64,000 nt of DNA from Streptomyces lichenis. GTDB taxonomy: Bacteria > Actinomycetota > Actinomycetes > Streptomycetales > Streptomycetaceae. Below the pieces are notes generated by a model that was given only the letters and a program-made list of their open reading frames with translations, made no database searches and was not told the origin of the DNA. Below are positions 9,218 through 17,680 of the stretch, piece after piece. How positions within the stretch are numbered: position 1 is the stretch's first letter; each line of letters opens with the position of its first letter. The position numbers and the translations under genes were made by a program. Where the stretch lies: contig NZ_JALPTH010000011.1 of assembly GCF_023218175.1 (NCBI RefSeq), forward strand, positions 124,001 to 188,000, in the 5' to 3' direction.

Positions 9218-9244
9218 CCACCCCGAGCCAAGGTCCTCTGACCA
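9203..9244 (+). repeat. 18-bp direct repeat spanning a stop codon
   Basis: GCCAAGGTCCTCTGACCA occurs at 9203-9220 and exactly again at 9227-9244, period 24. The first copy encodes the last residues and stop of the ATPase; the second is non-coding. It looks like a recent slippage duplication. Confidence 0.8.
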
Positions 9245-9293
9245 TTCCCTGTCCACTCCCTCCCGTCCCACCCACCCCGCAAGGAGAACCACC

Positions 9294-10289
9294 GTGTACA
9301 CCCGCCGCACCGCCACCACCACCGTCATCGGACTCGCCGCCGCACTGCTCCTCGGCGCCTGCGCCAACCCGAGCGACGGGGCCACGACCGAGGTGAAGGC
9401 TCCGGGCGACGGTTCCGGCAAGACCGGCACATCCGTCAAGATCAACAACAGCCCGGACCAGAACCGGGTCACCACCCCGAAGGTGGACGCGATAGCCGCC
9501 AAGCTGCCGGAGGCGGTACGCAAGAGAGGCACCCTGAAGATCGTCAACTCGGCGGACGCCTCGGCGCCGCTCGGCTTCTACGCCACCGACGACAAGACGC
9601 GCATCGGCGTGGAGACCGACATCGCCCATCTGGTCGCGGGCACCCTCGGCCTGAAGCCCGAGTTCACCTCGGTCTCCTGGGAGAACATCTTCGTCGGCCT
9701 GGACGCCGCCAAGTACGACGCGGGCTTCAGCAACATCACCGTCACCGAGGAGCGCAAGGAGAAGTACGACTTCGCCACCTACCGCAAGGACGACCTGGCC
9801 TTCGAGGCGAAGAAGGGCAGCAAGCTGAAGATCGACGACTTCCGCGACGTGGCCGGCCGCACCATCGCCGTGGACTCCGGCACCAACCAGGAGAAGATCC
9901 TGGTGGACTGGAGCAAGCAGGCCGAGAAGGCGGGTCTGGAGCCGGTCGACATCAAGTACTACAAGGCCGCCTCGGACACCTATCTCGCCCTGGAGTCCGG
10001 CCGGATCGAGCTCTTCCTCGGCCCCAGCCCGACCGCCGCCTACCGGGTGGCCTCCGCCGGCAGGACCGAGATCGCCGGCACCCTCTCCGGCGCGGGCGAC
10101 GGCCTCCAGGGACTGATCGCGGCCACCACCAAGAAGGACAGCGGACTGGTCGAGCCGCTGGCCGCCGCGCTCAACGAGGTCATCGACAACGGCACCTACG
10201 CCAAGGTGCTCCAGCGCTGGGGCCTGTCCACGGAGGCCGTGGCGAAGTCCGAGATCAACCCGCCCGGCCTGCCCAAGACCGCCAAGTAG
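9294..10289 (+). CDS. Amino-acid ABC transporter substrate-binding lipoprotein 2
   Basis: 331 residues from a GTG preceded by AAGGAG at 9281-9286. The signal peptide ends in a lipobox (LLGAC, Cys near residue 23). The mature domain is a family-3 binding protein: RKRGTLKIVNSADASAPLGFY, an ETDIAHLVAGTLGL segment, and NITVTEERKEKYDF. The C-terminal VAKSEINPPG repeats that of binding protein 1. Two binding proteins feeding one ATPase would broaden the range of amino acids taken up. A 76-base gap from the ATPase gene makes it probably part of the same operon. Confidence 0.88.
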   Translation: MYTRRTATTTVIGLAAALLLGACANPSDGATTEVKAPGDGSGKTGTSVKINNSPDQNRVTTPKVDAIAAKLPEAVRKRGTLKIVNSADASAPLGFYATDDKTRIGVETDIAHLVAGTLGLKPEFTSVSWENIFVGLDAAKYDAGFSNITVTEERKEKYDFATYRKDDLAFEAKKGSKLKIDDFRDVAGRTIAVDSGTNQEKILVDWSKQAEKAGLEPVDIKYYKAASDTYLALESGRIELFLGPSPTAAYRVASAGRTEIAGTLSGAGDGLQGLIAATTKKDSGLVEPLAAALNEVIDNGTYAKVLQRWGLSTEAVAKSEINPPGLPKTAK

Positions 10290-10333
10290 CGGCGGCACCA
10301 CCCCACCACCCCCCACCGGCCCCGGAGGCTCCC

Positions 10334-11464
10334 GTGTCCCGCCTGACCTTCCACTGGTTCCTGCCCACCAACGGCGACAGCCGGCATGTCGTCGGCGGCG
10401 GGCACGGCACCGCGGTCACCGCCTCCGGGGCCGACCGGCCGCCCACCGTCGGCTACCTCTCGCAGATCGCCCGGGCGGCGGAGGACCTCGGCTTCACCGG
10501 GGCGCTCACCCCCACCGGAGCCTGGTGCGAGGACGCCTGGCTGACCACCGCCATGGTCAGCCGGCACACCGAGAGGCTGAAGTTCCTGGTCGCCTTCCGG
10601 CCGGGCTTCGTCTCGCCGACCCTCGCGGCGCAGATGGCCGCCACCTTCCAACGGCACTCCGGCGGACGGCTGCTGCTCAACGTGGTCACCGGCGGCGAGA
10701 GCCGGGAGCAGCGCGCCTACGGGGACTTCCTCGACAAGGACGCCCGCTACGCCCGTACCGACGAGTTCCTGCACATCGTCACCCGGTTGTGGGAGGGCGG
10801 GACCGTCGACCACAGCGGGGAGCATCTGCGGGTGGCGGACGCCCGGCTGGCCCGGGTCCCGGAGCCCCGGCCGGAGATCTACTTCGGCGGCTCCTCACCC
10901 GCCGCCGGGGAGGTCGCCGCACGCCATGCGGACGTCTACCTCACCTGGGGCGAACCGCCGGCCGCGGTGGCGGAGAAGATCGCCTGGATCCGGGCGCTGG
11001 CCGAGAAGGAGGGCCGGAGCGTGCGCTTCGGCATCCGGCTGCATGTCATCACCCGGGACACCGCCGAACAGGCCTGGGCGGAGGCCCGGCGGCTGCTCGA
11101 CGGCTTCGACCCCGACACCGTGCGGTCGGTGCAGAGCGGGCTGGCCCGCAGCGAGTCCGAGGGCCAGCGCCGGATGCTGGCCCTGCACGGCGGCGGCCGG
11201 GACGGGCTGGAGATCCACCCCAACCTCTGGGCCGGGATCGGGCTGGTACGGGGCGGCGCGGGCACCGCGCTGGTCGGCGGCCACCAGGAGGTCGCCGAAC
11301 GGATCGAGGAGTACCACCGGCTCGGGATCGACGAGTTCGTGCTCTCCGGCTACCCGCACCTGGAGGAGGCATACTGGTTCGGCGAGGGGGTGCTGCCCCT
11401 GCTCGCGGCACGCGGACTGTGGACCCACCCGCACCGCGCCCCGGCGCCCGGCACCACCGGGTGA
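10334..11464 (+). CDS. SsuD-like FMN-dependent monooxygenase (LLM class), second copy
   Basis: 376 residues from a GTG. The start (FHWFLPTNGDSRHVVGG) is very like alkanesulfonate monooxygenase SsuD, and the length matches SsuD (about 380). Family motifs NVVTGGESREQRAYGD, KDARYARTDEFL and FGGSSPAAGEVAARHADVY are present. It should use reduced FMN supplied by a separate reductase; no reductase gene is visible nearby. Being the last gene of the cluster, it would act after uptake on a sulfonate or an oxidised thioether. The monooxygenase at 4653 is a more distant paralogue. Confidence 0.87.
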   Translation: MSRLTFHWFLPTNGDSRHVVGGGHGTAVTASGADRPPTVGYLSQIARAAEDLGFTGALTPTGAWCEDAWLTTAMVSRHTERLKFLVAFRPGFVSPTLAAQMAATFQRHSGGRLLLNVVTGGESREQRAYGDFLDKDARYARTDEFLHIVTRLWEGGTVDHSGEHLRVADARLARVPEPRPEIYFGGSSPAAGEVAARHADVYLTWGEPPAAVAEKIAWIRALAEKEGRSVRFGIRLHVITRDTAEQAWAEARRLLDGFDPDTVRSVQSGLARSESEGQRRMLALHGGGRDGLEIHPNLWAGIGLVRGGAGTALVGGHQEVAERIEEYHRLGIDEFVLSGYPHLEEAYWFGEGVLPLLAARGLWTHPHRAPAPGTTG

Positions 11465-11473
11465 GGGCCGCGC

Positions 11474-12121
11474 CTACTCCCGTACGCCATCCCGTACTCC
11501 ATGGACGAACAGCTGCGGCTCCGGCTGCGCGTCCGGGTGGTCCGGGGTGAACAGCGCCTCCTCCCGGGCCAGTACGCGCAGCCCGGCCCCGGCCAGCACG
11601 GCGGCGAAGTCCTCCGCGGCGAAGCTGGTGGCCCGCACCGGCTGCCCCATGAAGACGAACGGCACGTCCTCCACATCGGCGGCGACCGTGGCCACCGCGA
11701 CCGCGCCGCCCGGCCGGACCGCCCGCACCAGCCGCCGCAGCACCTCCGCCTGCTCGGCCCGCCCCATCATCAGCAGCGGGAAGTAGACGCAGACCGCGTC
11801 GAACGACGCCTCGTCGAGCGGTAGTTCGCGGACATCGGCGCAGCGGAACTCCGCACCGGGCACCCGTTCCCGGGCGAGCGCCACCATCACCGGTGACACA
11901 TCCACCCCCAGCACCCGGTGCCCGGCCGCCGTGAGCACCGCAGCGGTCGGGCGCCCGGTGCCGCTGCCCACGTCCAGCACCCGGCTCCCCGGCTCCAGCC
12001 GGCCCAGCAGCCACTCCAACGAGCGCCGATGGGGCTCCGAACGGGCGAACGCCTCCTCGTACGAGGCCCCCAGCGCGTCGAACACCGCCGCCGCGCGGCT
12101 CGGTCGGTCCTGTTCGGTCAT
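11474..12121 (-). CDS. Class I SAM-dependent methyltransferase
   Basis: 215 residues. SAM-binding motif I is clear (VLDVGSGTG, residues 48-56), followed by an acidic residue closing strand 2 (GVDVSPVM) and motif II FRCADVRELPL. The order is that of the Methyltransf_11/25 group acting on small molecules; the substrate cannot be told. It lies 54 bases downstream of the TetR gene on the same strand and may be co-transcribed with it, and it converges on the second monooxygenase gene with a 9-base gap. Confidence 0.82.
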   Translation of the reverse strand: MTEQDRPSRAAAVFDALGASYEEAFARSEPHRRSLEWLLGRLEPGSRVLDVGSGTGRPTAAVLTAAGHRVLGVDVSPVMVALARERVPGAEFRCADVRELPLDEASFDAVCVYFPLLMMGRAEQAEVLRRLVRAVRPGGAVAVATVAADVEDVPFVFMGQPVRATSFAAEDFAAVLAGAGLRVLAREEALFTPDHPDAQPEPQLFVHGVRDGVRE

Positions 12122-12175
12122 CGGGTCCCCCTCGGCTCGGTCCTCAAGCCCCGCATCGGTCCTCGGGGCATGCTC

Positions 12176-12772
12176 TCAGGCGCGCGGCACCAGGCGCTCG
12201 GCCGCCGCGCGGGCCGAGGCCAGCGCCCGGCCGCGGTCCTCGTCCCGCCGGCCCAGCACGACCTGGATGCTCAACCCGTCCAGCAGCGCCAGCAGTTCGC
12301 GGGCCCGGGACGGTACGTCGAGGTCCACGGCGAGGCGTCCCCGGTCCACGCCCTGGGCGAGCAGCGCCCGCAGGTCGCGCTGCCAGCCCTGGTCCAACTC
12401 CTCCTGCGCCTGCCGCAGTTCCTCGTTGGCCTGGGTGCGGGCCCACAGCTCGATCCAGAGCATCCACCGCGGGTCGCGCGGGCCGCGCGGCAGATACAGC
12501 CCCAGGAACTGGTCCAGCCGGCGCTCCGCCGCCGTGCGCCGGGCCAGCAGGGCGCGCCGCTCCTCGGTGAGCGCGGCCTCGCTCCAGCGCAGCGCCTCCA
12601 GCAGCAGCCGGTCCTTGCTGCCGAAGTAGTACAGGATGTGCCCGCCGCTGGTGCCGAGGCGGTCGGCCAGCGCCGACATGGTGAGCGGGGCGAGTCCCTG
12701 CTCGGCGATGACCGTCATGGCCTCTTCGAGCATCCGCTCCTGGGTGACCTGTCCGTCGCGCCGGCGCCCCAC
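12176..12772 (-). CDS. TetR-family transcriptional regulator
   Basis: 198 residues from a GTG at 12772, chosen because GGGAGG lies about 7 bases before it and the HTH begins directly after; the frame stays open to 12889, but that longer form would be encoded across the operator DNA. The HTH is in EAMTVIAEQGLAPLTMSALADRLGTS with the typical GHILYYFGSKDRLL helix. It is divergent from the NCS1 permease gene, and three palindromes in between are its likely binding sites. It probably represses the permease/amidohydrolase operon and itself, with the transported amide or nucleobase-like compound as candidate inducer (inference). Confidence 0.88.
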   Translation of the reverse strand: MGRRRDGQVTQERMLEEAMTVIAEQGLAPLTMSALADRLGTSGGHILYYFGSKDRLLLEALRWSEAALTEERRALLARRTAAERRLDQFLGLYLPRGPRDPRWMLWIELWARTQANEELRQAQEELDQGWQRDLRALLAQGVDRGRLAVDLDVPSRARELLALLDGLSIQVVLGRRDEDRGRALASARAAAERLVPRA

Positions 12773-12847
12773 TGACCACCCTCCCTGCCGCCCCCGTCCC
12801 CGGATTCCCGGTGCGGGGGCCTTGACGTTTCCTGCCCGAGCGTACAT

Positions 12848-12904
12848 CTTGAATGCCGTTCTAGTTTCTTGAACGACATTCAAGATCATTGAACGGCGTT
12901 CGAG
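12848..12904. promoter_or_regulatory. Three tandem 17-bp operator palindromes
   Basis: Boxes lie at 12848-12864, 12868-12884 and 12888-12904. The middle one reads CTTGAACGACATTCAAG and the others are one-armed variants. Centres are at 12856, 12876 and 12896, exactly 20 bp apart, so all lie on one face of the helix. They lie in the 177-base gap between the TetR and NCS1 permease genes, 45 bp before the permease ATG. Confidence 0.75.
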
Positions 12905-12949
12905 ATCGGGCGTTCAGGATCAAGGAATAAGGATCCAAGGAGGTGCCGT

Positions 12950-14479
12950 ATGGCGTCCCAGACCACCGGCCGGTCCCAGCCGGAACCGCCCACCGCCCCG
13001 GAGACCCCCGCGGCCTCCACCGCCCCGGAAGGCCCCGCGGCCCCCGCCGCCTCGGGAGGCCCCACGGCCTCCGCACCCCGGGAGGCCCCCGCCCACCAGC
13101 AGGCCGCCGGCCTCCGCACCGGGGTCGCCGGCGACGAGGTCTTCCGGGTGGAGACCCACGGCATCGACCCCATCCCCGACGAGGAGCGGCACGGCCGGGC
13201 CCGGGACCTCTTCTGGCTCTGGTTCGGCTCCAACCTCACCTTCACCTATGTGATCAACGGCGCCCTCGCGGTCGCCTTCGGCCTGTCCTTCTGGCAGGCC
13301 ACCGCCGTGGTCCTGGCCAGCGGGCTGGCGTTCTTCGCCATCAGCGCCGCCGGACTGAGCGGGGTGCGCACCGGCACCGCCACCCTGGTCATCTCCCGCG
13401 CCGCCTTCGGCGTCCTGGGCAACCTGCCCGCCGGTGCCCTCAACTGGGTCGTCAGCATCGGCTACACCGTGGTCAACACGGTCGTCGGCACCCTCGCCCT
13501 GCAGGAGCTGTTCGCCGACGCCGGCTGGTACGGGACCACGGCCCGGGCCGTCGCCCTGGCGGCCACCCTGGTGCTGACCTTCGCCGTCGCCATGTGGGGC
13601 CACGCCACCGTCCAGCTGGCCGAACGCTGGCTCGCCTACGTCCTGGCCGCCGGCTTCGGCGTCCTGCTGGTCCTGCTGCTGCCCGGCGCCGACACCACCG
13701 CTGCACCCGCCACCGCCCCCGGCGCCGCGGGCTGGAGCCTGGCCTTCGTGGTCATGCTGGCCGGGCCCTTCTCCTACGTCCCGATGCCCGCCGACTACAC
13801 CCGCTACCTGCCCCGCGACACCTCACTGCGCGCGCTGACCTGGTGCGGGGCGCTCGGCGGCTTCCTCTCCTCCGCGGCCCTCGGCATCGCCGGGGTCGCC
13901 GCCGCCACCCGGACCGACATGACCGACTCGGTCGCCGCCACCGAGGCGCTGCTGCCCGGCTGGTTCCAGCCCGCCTTCCTGCTGCTGGTCCTGCTCGGCT
14001 CGGTCACCAACTCGATCCTGACCCTCTACTCCTCCAGCCTCAACCTCCAGGTCCTCGGCATCCCCTGGACCCGCGCCAGGGCCATCGTGATCAGCGCCGC
14101 GGTCACCGCGCTCGGCTCCCTCGGGGCCCTGTTCCTGGTGGACTTCACCAGCTCGCTGCTCTCCTTCCTCTCCCTGCTGATCATCGTGTTCGCGCCCTGG
14201 GGCGGGGTCTTCCTCGCCGACATGCTGCTGCGCCGCTGCCGCTACGACACCGAGGCCCTGCACTCCGGACGCGGCGGCCGCTACTGGTACCGGGCCGGCG
14301 TCCACCCGCCCGGCCTCGCCGCCCTGCTGGCCGGGATGGCCTTCGCCGCCCTGACCTGCGACTCCGAGCTGTGGACCGGACCGCTGGTCGCCCCGCTGGG
14401 CGGCGCCGACCTCACCCTGCTCGGCGCACTCGTCTCCGGCCTCGTCTACGCGGCGCTCGCCCGCCGCACCGCCCGCTGA
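12950..14479 (+). CDS. NCS1-family permease (purine/cytosine/allantoin type)
   Basis: 509 residues with AAGGAGG 7 bases before the ATG. After a 50-residue Pro/Ala-rich cytoplasmic tail comes a segment typical of NCS1 carriers (RDLFWLWFGSNLTFTYVING), then about 12 hydrophobic segments, with MPADYTRYLPRDTS in the middle as in cytosine/purine permeases. NCS1 carriers are cation or proton symporters for nucleobases, hydantoins and related compounds. The downstream amidohydrolase, 33 bases away, suggests the imported compound is an amide or formamide that is then hydrolysed. Confidence 0.88.
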   Translation: MASQTTGRSQPEPPTAPETPAASTAPEGPAAPAASGGPTASAPREAPAHQQAAGLRTGVAGDEVFRVETHGIDPIPDEERHGRARDLFWLWFGSNLTFTYVINGALAVAFGLSFWQATAVVLASGLAFFAISAAGLSGVRTGTATLVISRAAFGVLGNLPAGALNWVVSIGYTVVNTVVGTLALQELFADAGWYGTTARAVALAATLVLTFAVAMWGHATVQLAERWLAYVLAAGFGVLLVLLLPGADTTAAPATAPGAAGWSLAFVVMLAGPFSYVPMPADYTRYLPRDTSLRALTWCGALGGFLSSAALGIAGVAAATRTDMTDSVAATEALLPGWFQPAFLLLVLLGSVTNSILTLYSSSLNLQVLGIPWTRARAIVISAAVTALGSLGALFLVDFTSSLLSFLSLLIIVFAPWGGVFLADMLLRRCRYDTEALHSGRGGRYWYRAGVHPPGLAALLAGMAFAALTCDSELWTGPLVAPLGGADLTLLGALVSGLVYAALARRTAR

Positions 14480-14512
14480 TCCCCCCCCAGCCCGCCCCAA
14501 GGAGCCATCCCC

Positions 14513-16180
14513 GTGCCCCGCACCAGCCCCGCCCCCACCCCCAGCCCCGCCGACCTGGTCCTGCGCGGCGCCCGTATCCACACCGTCGACCCGGAGCTGC
14601 CAGAGGCCGAGGCCCTGGCCGTCCGCGACGGCCGGCTGGTCTGGCTGGGTCTCGACGCCGAGGCGGCCGCCTGGACCGGCCCGCGCACCGAGGTGATCGA
14701 GGCCGGCGGCCGGCTGGTGCTGCCCGGCTTCATCGACGCCCACAACCACGTCCGGCTCGGCTCCGACGCGGCCTGTGCGCAGCTCGCCGGTGTCGGGACC
14801 CTCGACGGCATCCGGGAACGGATCCGCGCCTGGCACTCGGCCCACCCGGACGCCGAGTGGATCGAGGCCGAGGCCTTCGACTACTCGGCCATCCCCGGTG
14901 GCCGGATGCCGTGCGCCGCCGACCTCGACCCGGCCACCGGCGACACCCCGGCGATCGTCCTCAGCTACGACGTGCACACCGCCTGGCTCAACACCGCCGC
15001 GCTGCGCCGCCTCGGGGTCACCCGGGACCGCACCGACCTGCCCTTCGGCCGGGCCGCCACCGACCCCGCCACCGGCGAACCCACCGGCTTCGTCACCGAC
15101 TTCGCGGTACGGGGCCTCTCCCGCGACGGCCACCGGGCGCTGCGCGAGCTGGGCGTGCCCTGGGCCTCACCGGAGCGGCAGTACCAGCGGCTCGCCCGCA
15201 GCCTGGACGACGCCATCCGCTACGGGCTGACCACCGTGGTCGAACCGCAGAACTCCCTGGACGACCTGGAGTTGTTCGAGCGGGCCCGCGCCGAGGGCCG
15301 GCTGCGCTCCCGGATCGTCGCCGCCCTCTTCCACCCGCGCGGCACCACCGACGCCGAGCTGGACGAGTTCGAGGCGGCCGCCGAGCGGCTGTCCGGTGAC
15401 CGGCTGCGGGTCGGACCGCTGAAGCTCTACATCGACGACGTGGTGGAACCGCGCACCGCCGCGCTGCTCCAGCCGTACGCGGGCTGCGGCCACCACCGGG
15501 GCGAGACCTTCTACCCGCCCGAGGAGTTCGCCGAGCTGCTGGCCAAGCTGGACGCCCGCGGCTTCCAGTGCTTCGTCCACGCCACCGGCGACCGGGGCAT
15601 CCGCACCGTGCTGGACGCCGCCGCGCACGCCCGTGCCCTCAACGGCCCCCGGGACTCCCGCCACCAGGTGGTGCACGTCGAGTGCCTGGACCCGGCCGAT
15701 GTGCCGCGCTTCGCCGAACTGGGCGTGGTCGCCTGTATGCAGCCCCGGCACTGCGCCCCGGAGATCGCCGGACCCGGCCGGGACTGGGCCGAGAACGTCG
15801 GCCCGGAGCGCTGGCACAAGGCCTGGCCGATGCGCAGCCTGCACCGGGCCGGGGCGGTGCTGGCCTTCTCCAGCGACTGGAACGTGGCCGAGATGGACCC
15901 GATGGTCGGCATCTACACCGCCGTCACCCGCCGCCCGCTCGGCGGCGGCGAACCGTGGGGACCCGCCGAGACGGTGGATGTGGAGACGGCCGTGTACGGC
16001 TACACCATGGGCTCCGCGTACGCCAACTTCCTGGAGCACGAGCGGGGTTCGCTGACCGTGGGCAAGGCCGCGGACTTCACCGTACTGTCCCGGGACATCC
16101 TCCGCTGCGCCCCCGAGGACATCCCGGGGACCGTCGCCGAGATCGTGGTCGTCGCCGGCGAGGTGGCGCACACCGCCTGA
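14513..16180 (+). CDS. YtcJ-like amidohydrolase
   Basis: 555 residues from a GTG with AAGGAG 8 bases upstream. Metal-dependent hydrolase features are present: FIDAHNHVRLG near residue 80 (the HxN variant of HxH typical of the YtcJ/N-substituted formamide deformylase group), HATGDRG, a later His in VVHVECLDP, and FSSDWNVAEMDP with the conserved Asp. The C-terminal GKAADFTVLSRDIL is the usual beta-sandwich strand. The likely role is hydrolysis of a C-N bond in a compound brought in by the adjacent NCS1 permease. The exact substrate is unknown. Confidence 0.85.
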   Translation: MPRTSPAPTPSPADLVLRGARIHTVDPELPEAEALAVRDGRLVWLGLDAEAAAWTGPRTEVIEAGGRLVLPGFIDAHNHVRLGSDAACAQLAGVGTLDGIRERIRAWHSAHPDAEWIEAEAFDYSAIPGGRMPCAADLDPATGDTPAIVLSYDVHTAWLNTAALRRLGVTRDRTDLPFGRAATDPATGEPTGFVTDFAVRGLSRDGHRALRELGVPWASPERQYQRLARSLDDAIRYGLTTVVEPQNSLDDLELFERARAEGRLRSRIVAALFHPRGTTDAELDEFEAAAERLSGDRLRVGPLKLYIDDVVEPRTAALLQPYAGCGHHRGETFYPPEEFAELLAKLDARGFQCFVHATGDRGIRTVLDAAAHARALNGPRDSRHQVVHVECLDPADVPRFAELGVVACMQPRHCAPEIAGPGRDWAENVGPERWHKAWPMRSLHRAGAVLAFSSDWNVAEMDPMVGIYTAVTRRPLGGGEPWGPAETVDVETAVYGYTMGSAYANFLEHERGSLTVGKAADFTVLSRDILRCAPEDIPGTVAEIVVVAGEVAHTA

Positions 16181-16206
16181 GCCGACGGCAGCGGCTGAAG
16201 GACGGT

Positions 16207-17469
16207 TCAGGACGAGGGGGAGGGCTTGGCGGACGGCGCCACCGGCGTCGTCGGGACCGTGTACACATGGTCGGGGCTGACGATCCTGGTCACCGCCGAG
16301 GCGACCAGGGTGCTCGGCTCCTGCCCGTCGGACACGTCGTCGGTGTTGAGCACCACCACCATGGTGGCCTGCGCCTTGGGAAGGTACATCGTCACCGACT
16401 CGTACCCCGGCAGCGAACCGTTGTGCCCCACCCAGCCGTTGGTGAGGAAGATGCCCATGCCGTAGGCGATGCTCGCGTCGAACTTGGAGCGCGGTACCAG
16501 GCGCTGGGCCTGCGTCTCCGGCTCCAGCAGGGTGCCGGTGGCCACCGTGCGCGCCCAGGAGCGCAGATCGCGGACGGTGGAGATCATGGCACCGGCCGCC
16601 CAGGCCCAGGACGGGTTCCAGTCCGTCGCGTTCTCCTCCGTCGATCCGCCGCCGTCGGTGTACCCCTGGGCGTGCGGCTCCGGGAACTCGGCTCCCGTCG
16701 GCAGGAAGGTGTCCGGCAGCCCGGCCGGTCCGGTGACGTTCTCCCGCAGGAAGTCGTGCAGCGGCTGCCCGCCGGCCTTCTCCACCACCAGCCCCAGCAG
16801 GATCAGATTGGTGTTGCTGTACTCGAACTGCGCGTTCGGCTGGAAGTTCACCGGGTGCCGGAAGGAGTAGTCCAGCAACTGCCGCGGGGTGAGGGGCTCC
16901 CGGGGATGGGCCATCAGCTGCTTCCCGAAGGCGTCGTCCTCGGTGTAGTTGAACAGCCCGCTGCGCATGTCCGCCAGATCCCGCAGGGTGATCTTCCCGC
17001 CGTTCGGGACCCCCTCGACGTACTTCGCTATCGGGTCGTCCAGCGACAGCGCGCCCCGGTCGGCCAGTTCCAGGATCGCGGTCACCGTGAAGGTCTTGGT
17101 CTCACTGCCGATCCGGGTGTGGAAGCCGGTCTCCATGGGGGCGCCGGTGGCCTTGTCGGCGACCCCGAACGCCCGCAGGTACTCACCCTTGCCCGGGGCG
17201 GACAGCGATACGACCGCCCCCGGGATCCCGGCCTCCCGCATGGTCCGCCGGACCGCCGCGTCCAGCCGCTCGGCCACCTCGGGCGTCAGCGAGCCGAAGG
17301 CGTCCGCAGAGGGGGTGGGCTGCGCCGCCAGGACGGCCGAGGCGACCGGAAGCCCACCCGGCGGGCCCTGGGCCGCGTACGCCGCACCCGTGGAGGCCGG
17401 CAGCGCCAGCGCGGCCACCAGCGCCACGCCCGGGTACACCCCGCGTCGACGAGCCCGCGAACCGCCCAT
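16207..17469 (-). CDS. Secreted serine hydrolase (class C beta-lactamase / DD-peptidase fold)
   Basis: 420 residues with an Arg-rich Sec-type signal peptide ending near ASTGAAYA (about residue 32). The three catalytic elements are visible: SETK with S122 and K125, YSN at 217-219, and HNG at 349-351. This set is typical of the serine beta-lactamase-like hydrolases annotated as D-alanyl-D-alanine carboxypeptidases; the natural substrate is uncertain and may be a peptide or ester. The last residues are Pro/Ser-rich. It converges on the amidohydrolase gene with a 26-base gap and stands alone. Confidence 0.88.
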   Translation of the reverse strand: MGGSRARRRGVYPGVALVAALALPASTGAAYAAQGPPGGLPVASAVLAAQPTPSADAFGSLTPEVAERLDAAVRRTMREAGIPGAVVSLSAPGKGEYLRAFGVADKATGAPMETGFHTRIGSETKTFTVTAILELADRGALSLDDPIAKYVEGVPNGGKITLRDLADMRSGLFNYTEDDAFGKQLMAHPREPLTPRQLLDYSFRHPVNFQPNAQFEYSNTNLILLGLVVEKAGGQPLHDFLRENVTGPAGLPDTFLPTGAEFPEPHAQGYTDGGGSTEENATDWNPSWAWAAGAMISTVRDLRSWARTVATGTLLEPETQAQRLVPRSKFDASIAYGMGIFLTNGWVGHNGSLPGYESVTMYLPKAQATMVVVLNTDDVSDGQEPSTLVASAVTRIVSPDHVYTVPTTPVAPSAKPSPSS

Positions 17470-17495
17470 GGGAGACCTCCCTCGAGAAGTGAAGC

Positions 17496-17507
17496 CTTGT
17501 CGACAAG
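17496..17507. promoter_or_regulatory. 12-bp perfect palindrome upstream of serine hydrolase
   Basis: CTTGTCGACAAG at 17496-17507, 27 bp before the ATG of the leftward hydrolase gene, resembles a MarR/OhrR- or TetR-type operator. No cognate regulator gene is adjacent. Confidence 0.35.
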
Positions 17508-17680
17508 TCTAGTTTTGCAGCGATTCATCCGCATGGCCGAACCGGCCCGGCCGGCCCGGCTCGGCTCGGACGGGACGGGAAAACCCTTGGTGCCGCGCGG
17601 CGCCCGGACGCTACGCTCCCCGCGATGACGACTTCCTCCCCGCACCGGAAGGGGGCCCCGTCCTCGCAAGGTGAGTGCTG

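Noticed and set aside
4653..11464. Calling the cluster a plain alkanesulfonate uptake operon (ssuABCD).
   Set aside because: The transporter is of the polar amino-acid type (family-3 binding proteins, GlnP-like permeases), not SsuABC, and a GNAT gene is included.
12943..15399. An 818-codon plus-strand frame across the permease and amidohydrolase genes.
   Set aside because: Arg/Pro-rich shadow frame; the real genes in the other frames have clear family motifs and ribosome sites.
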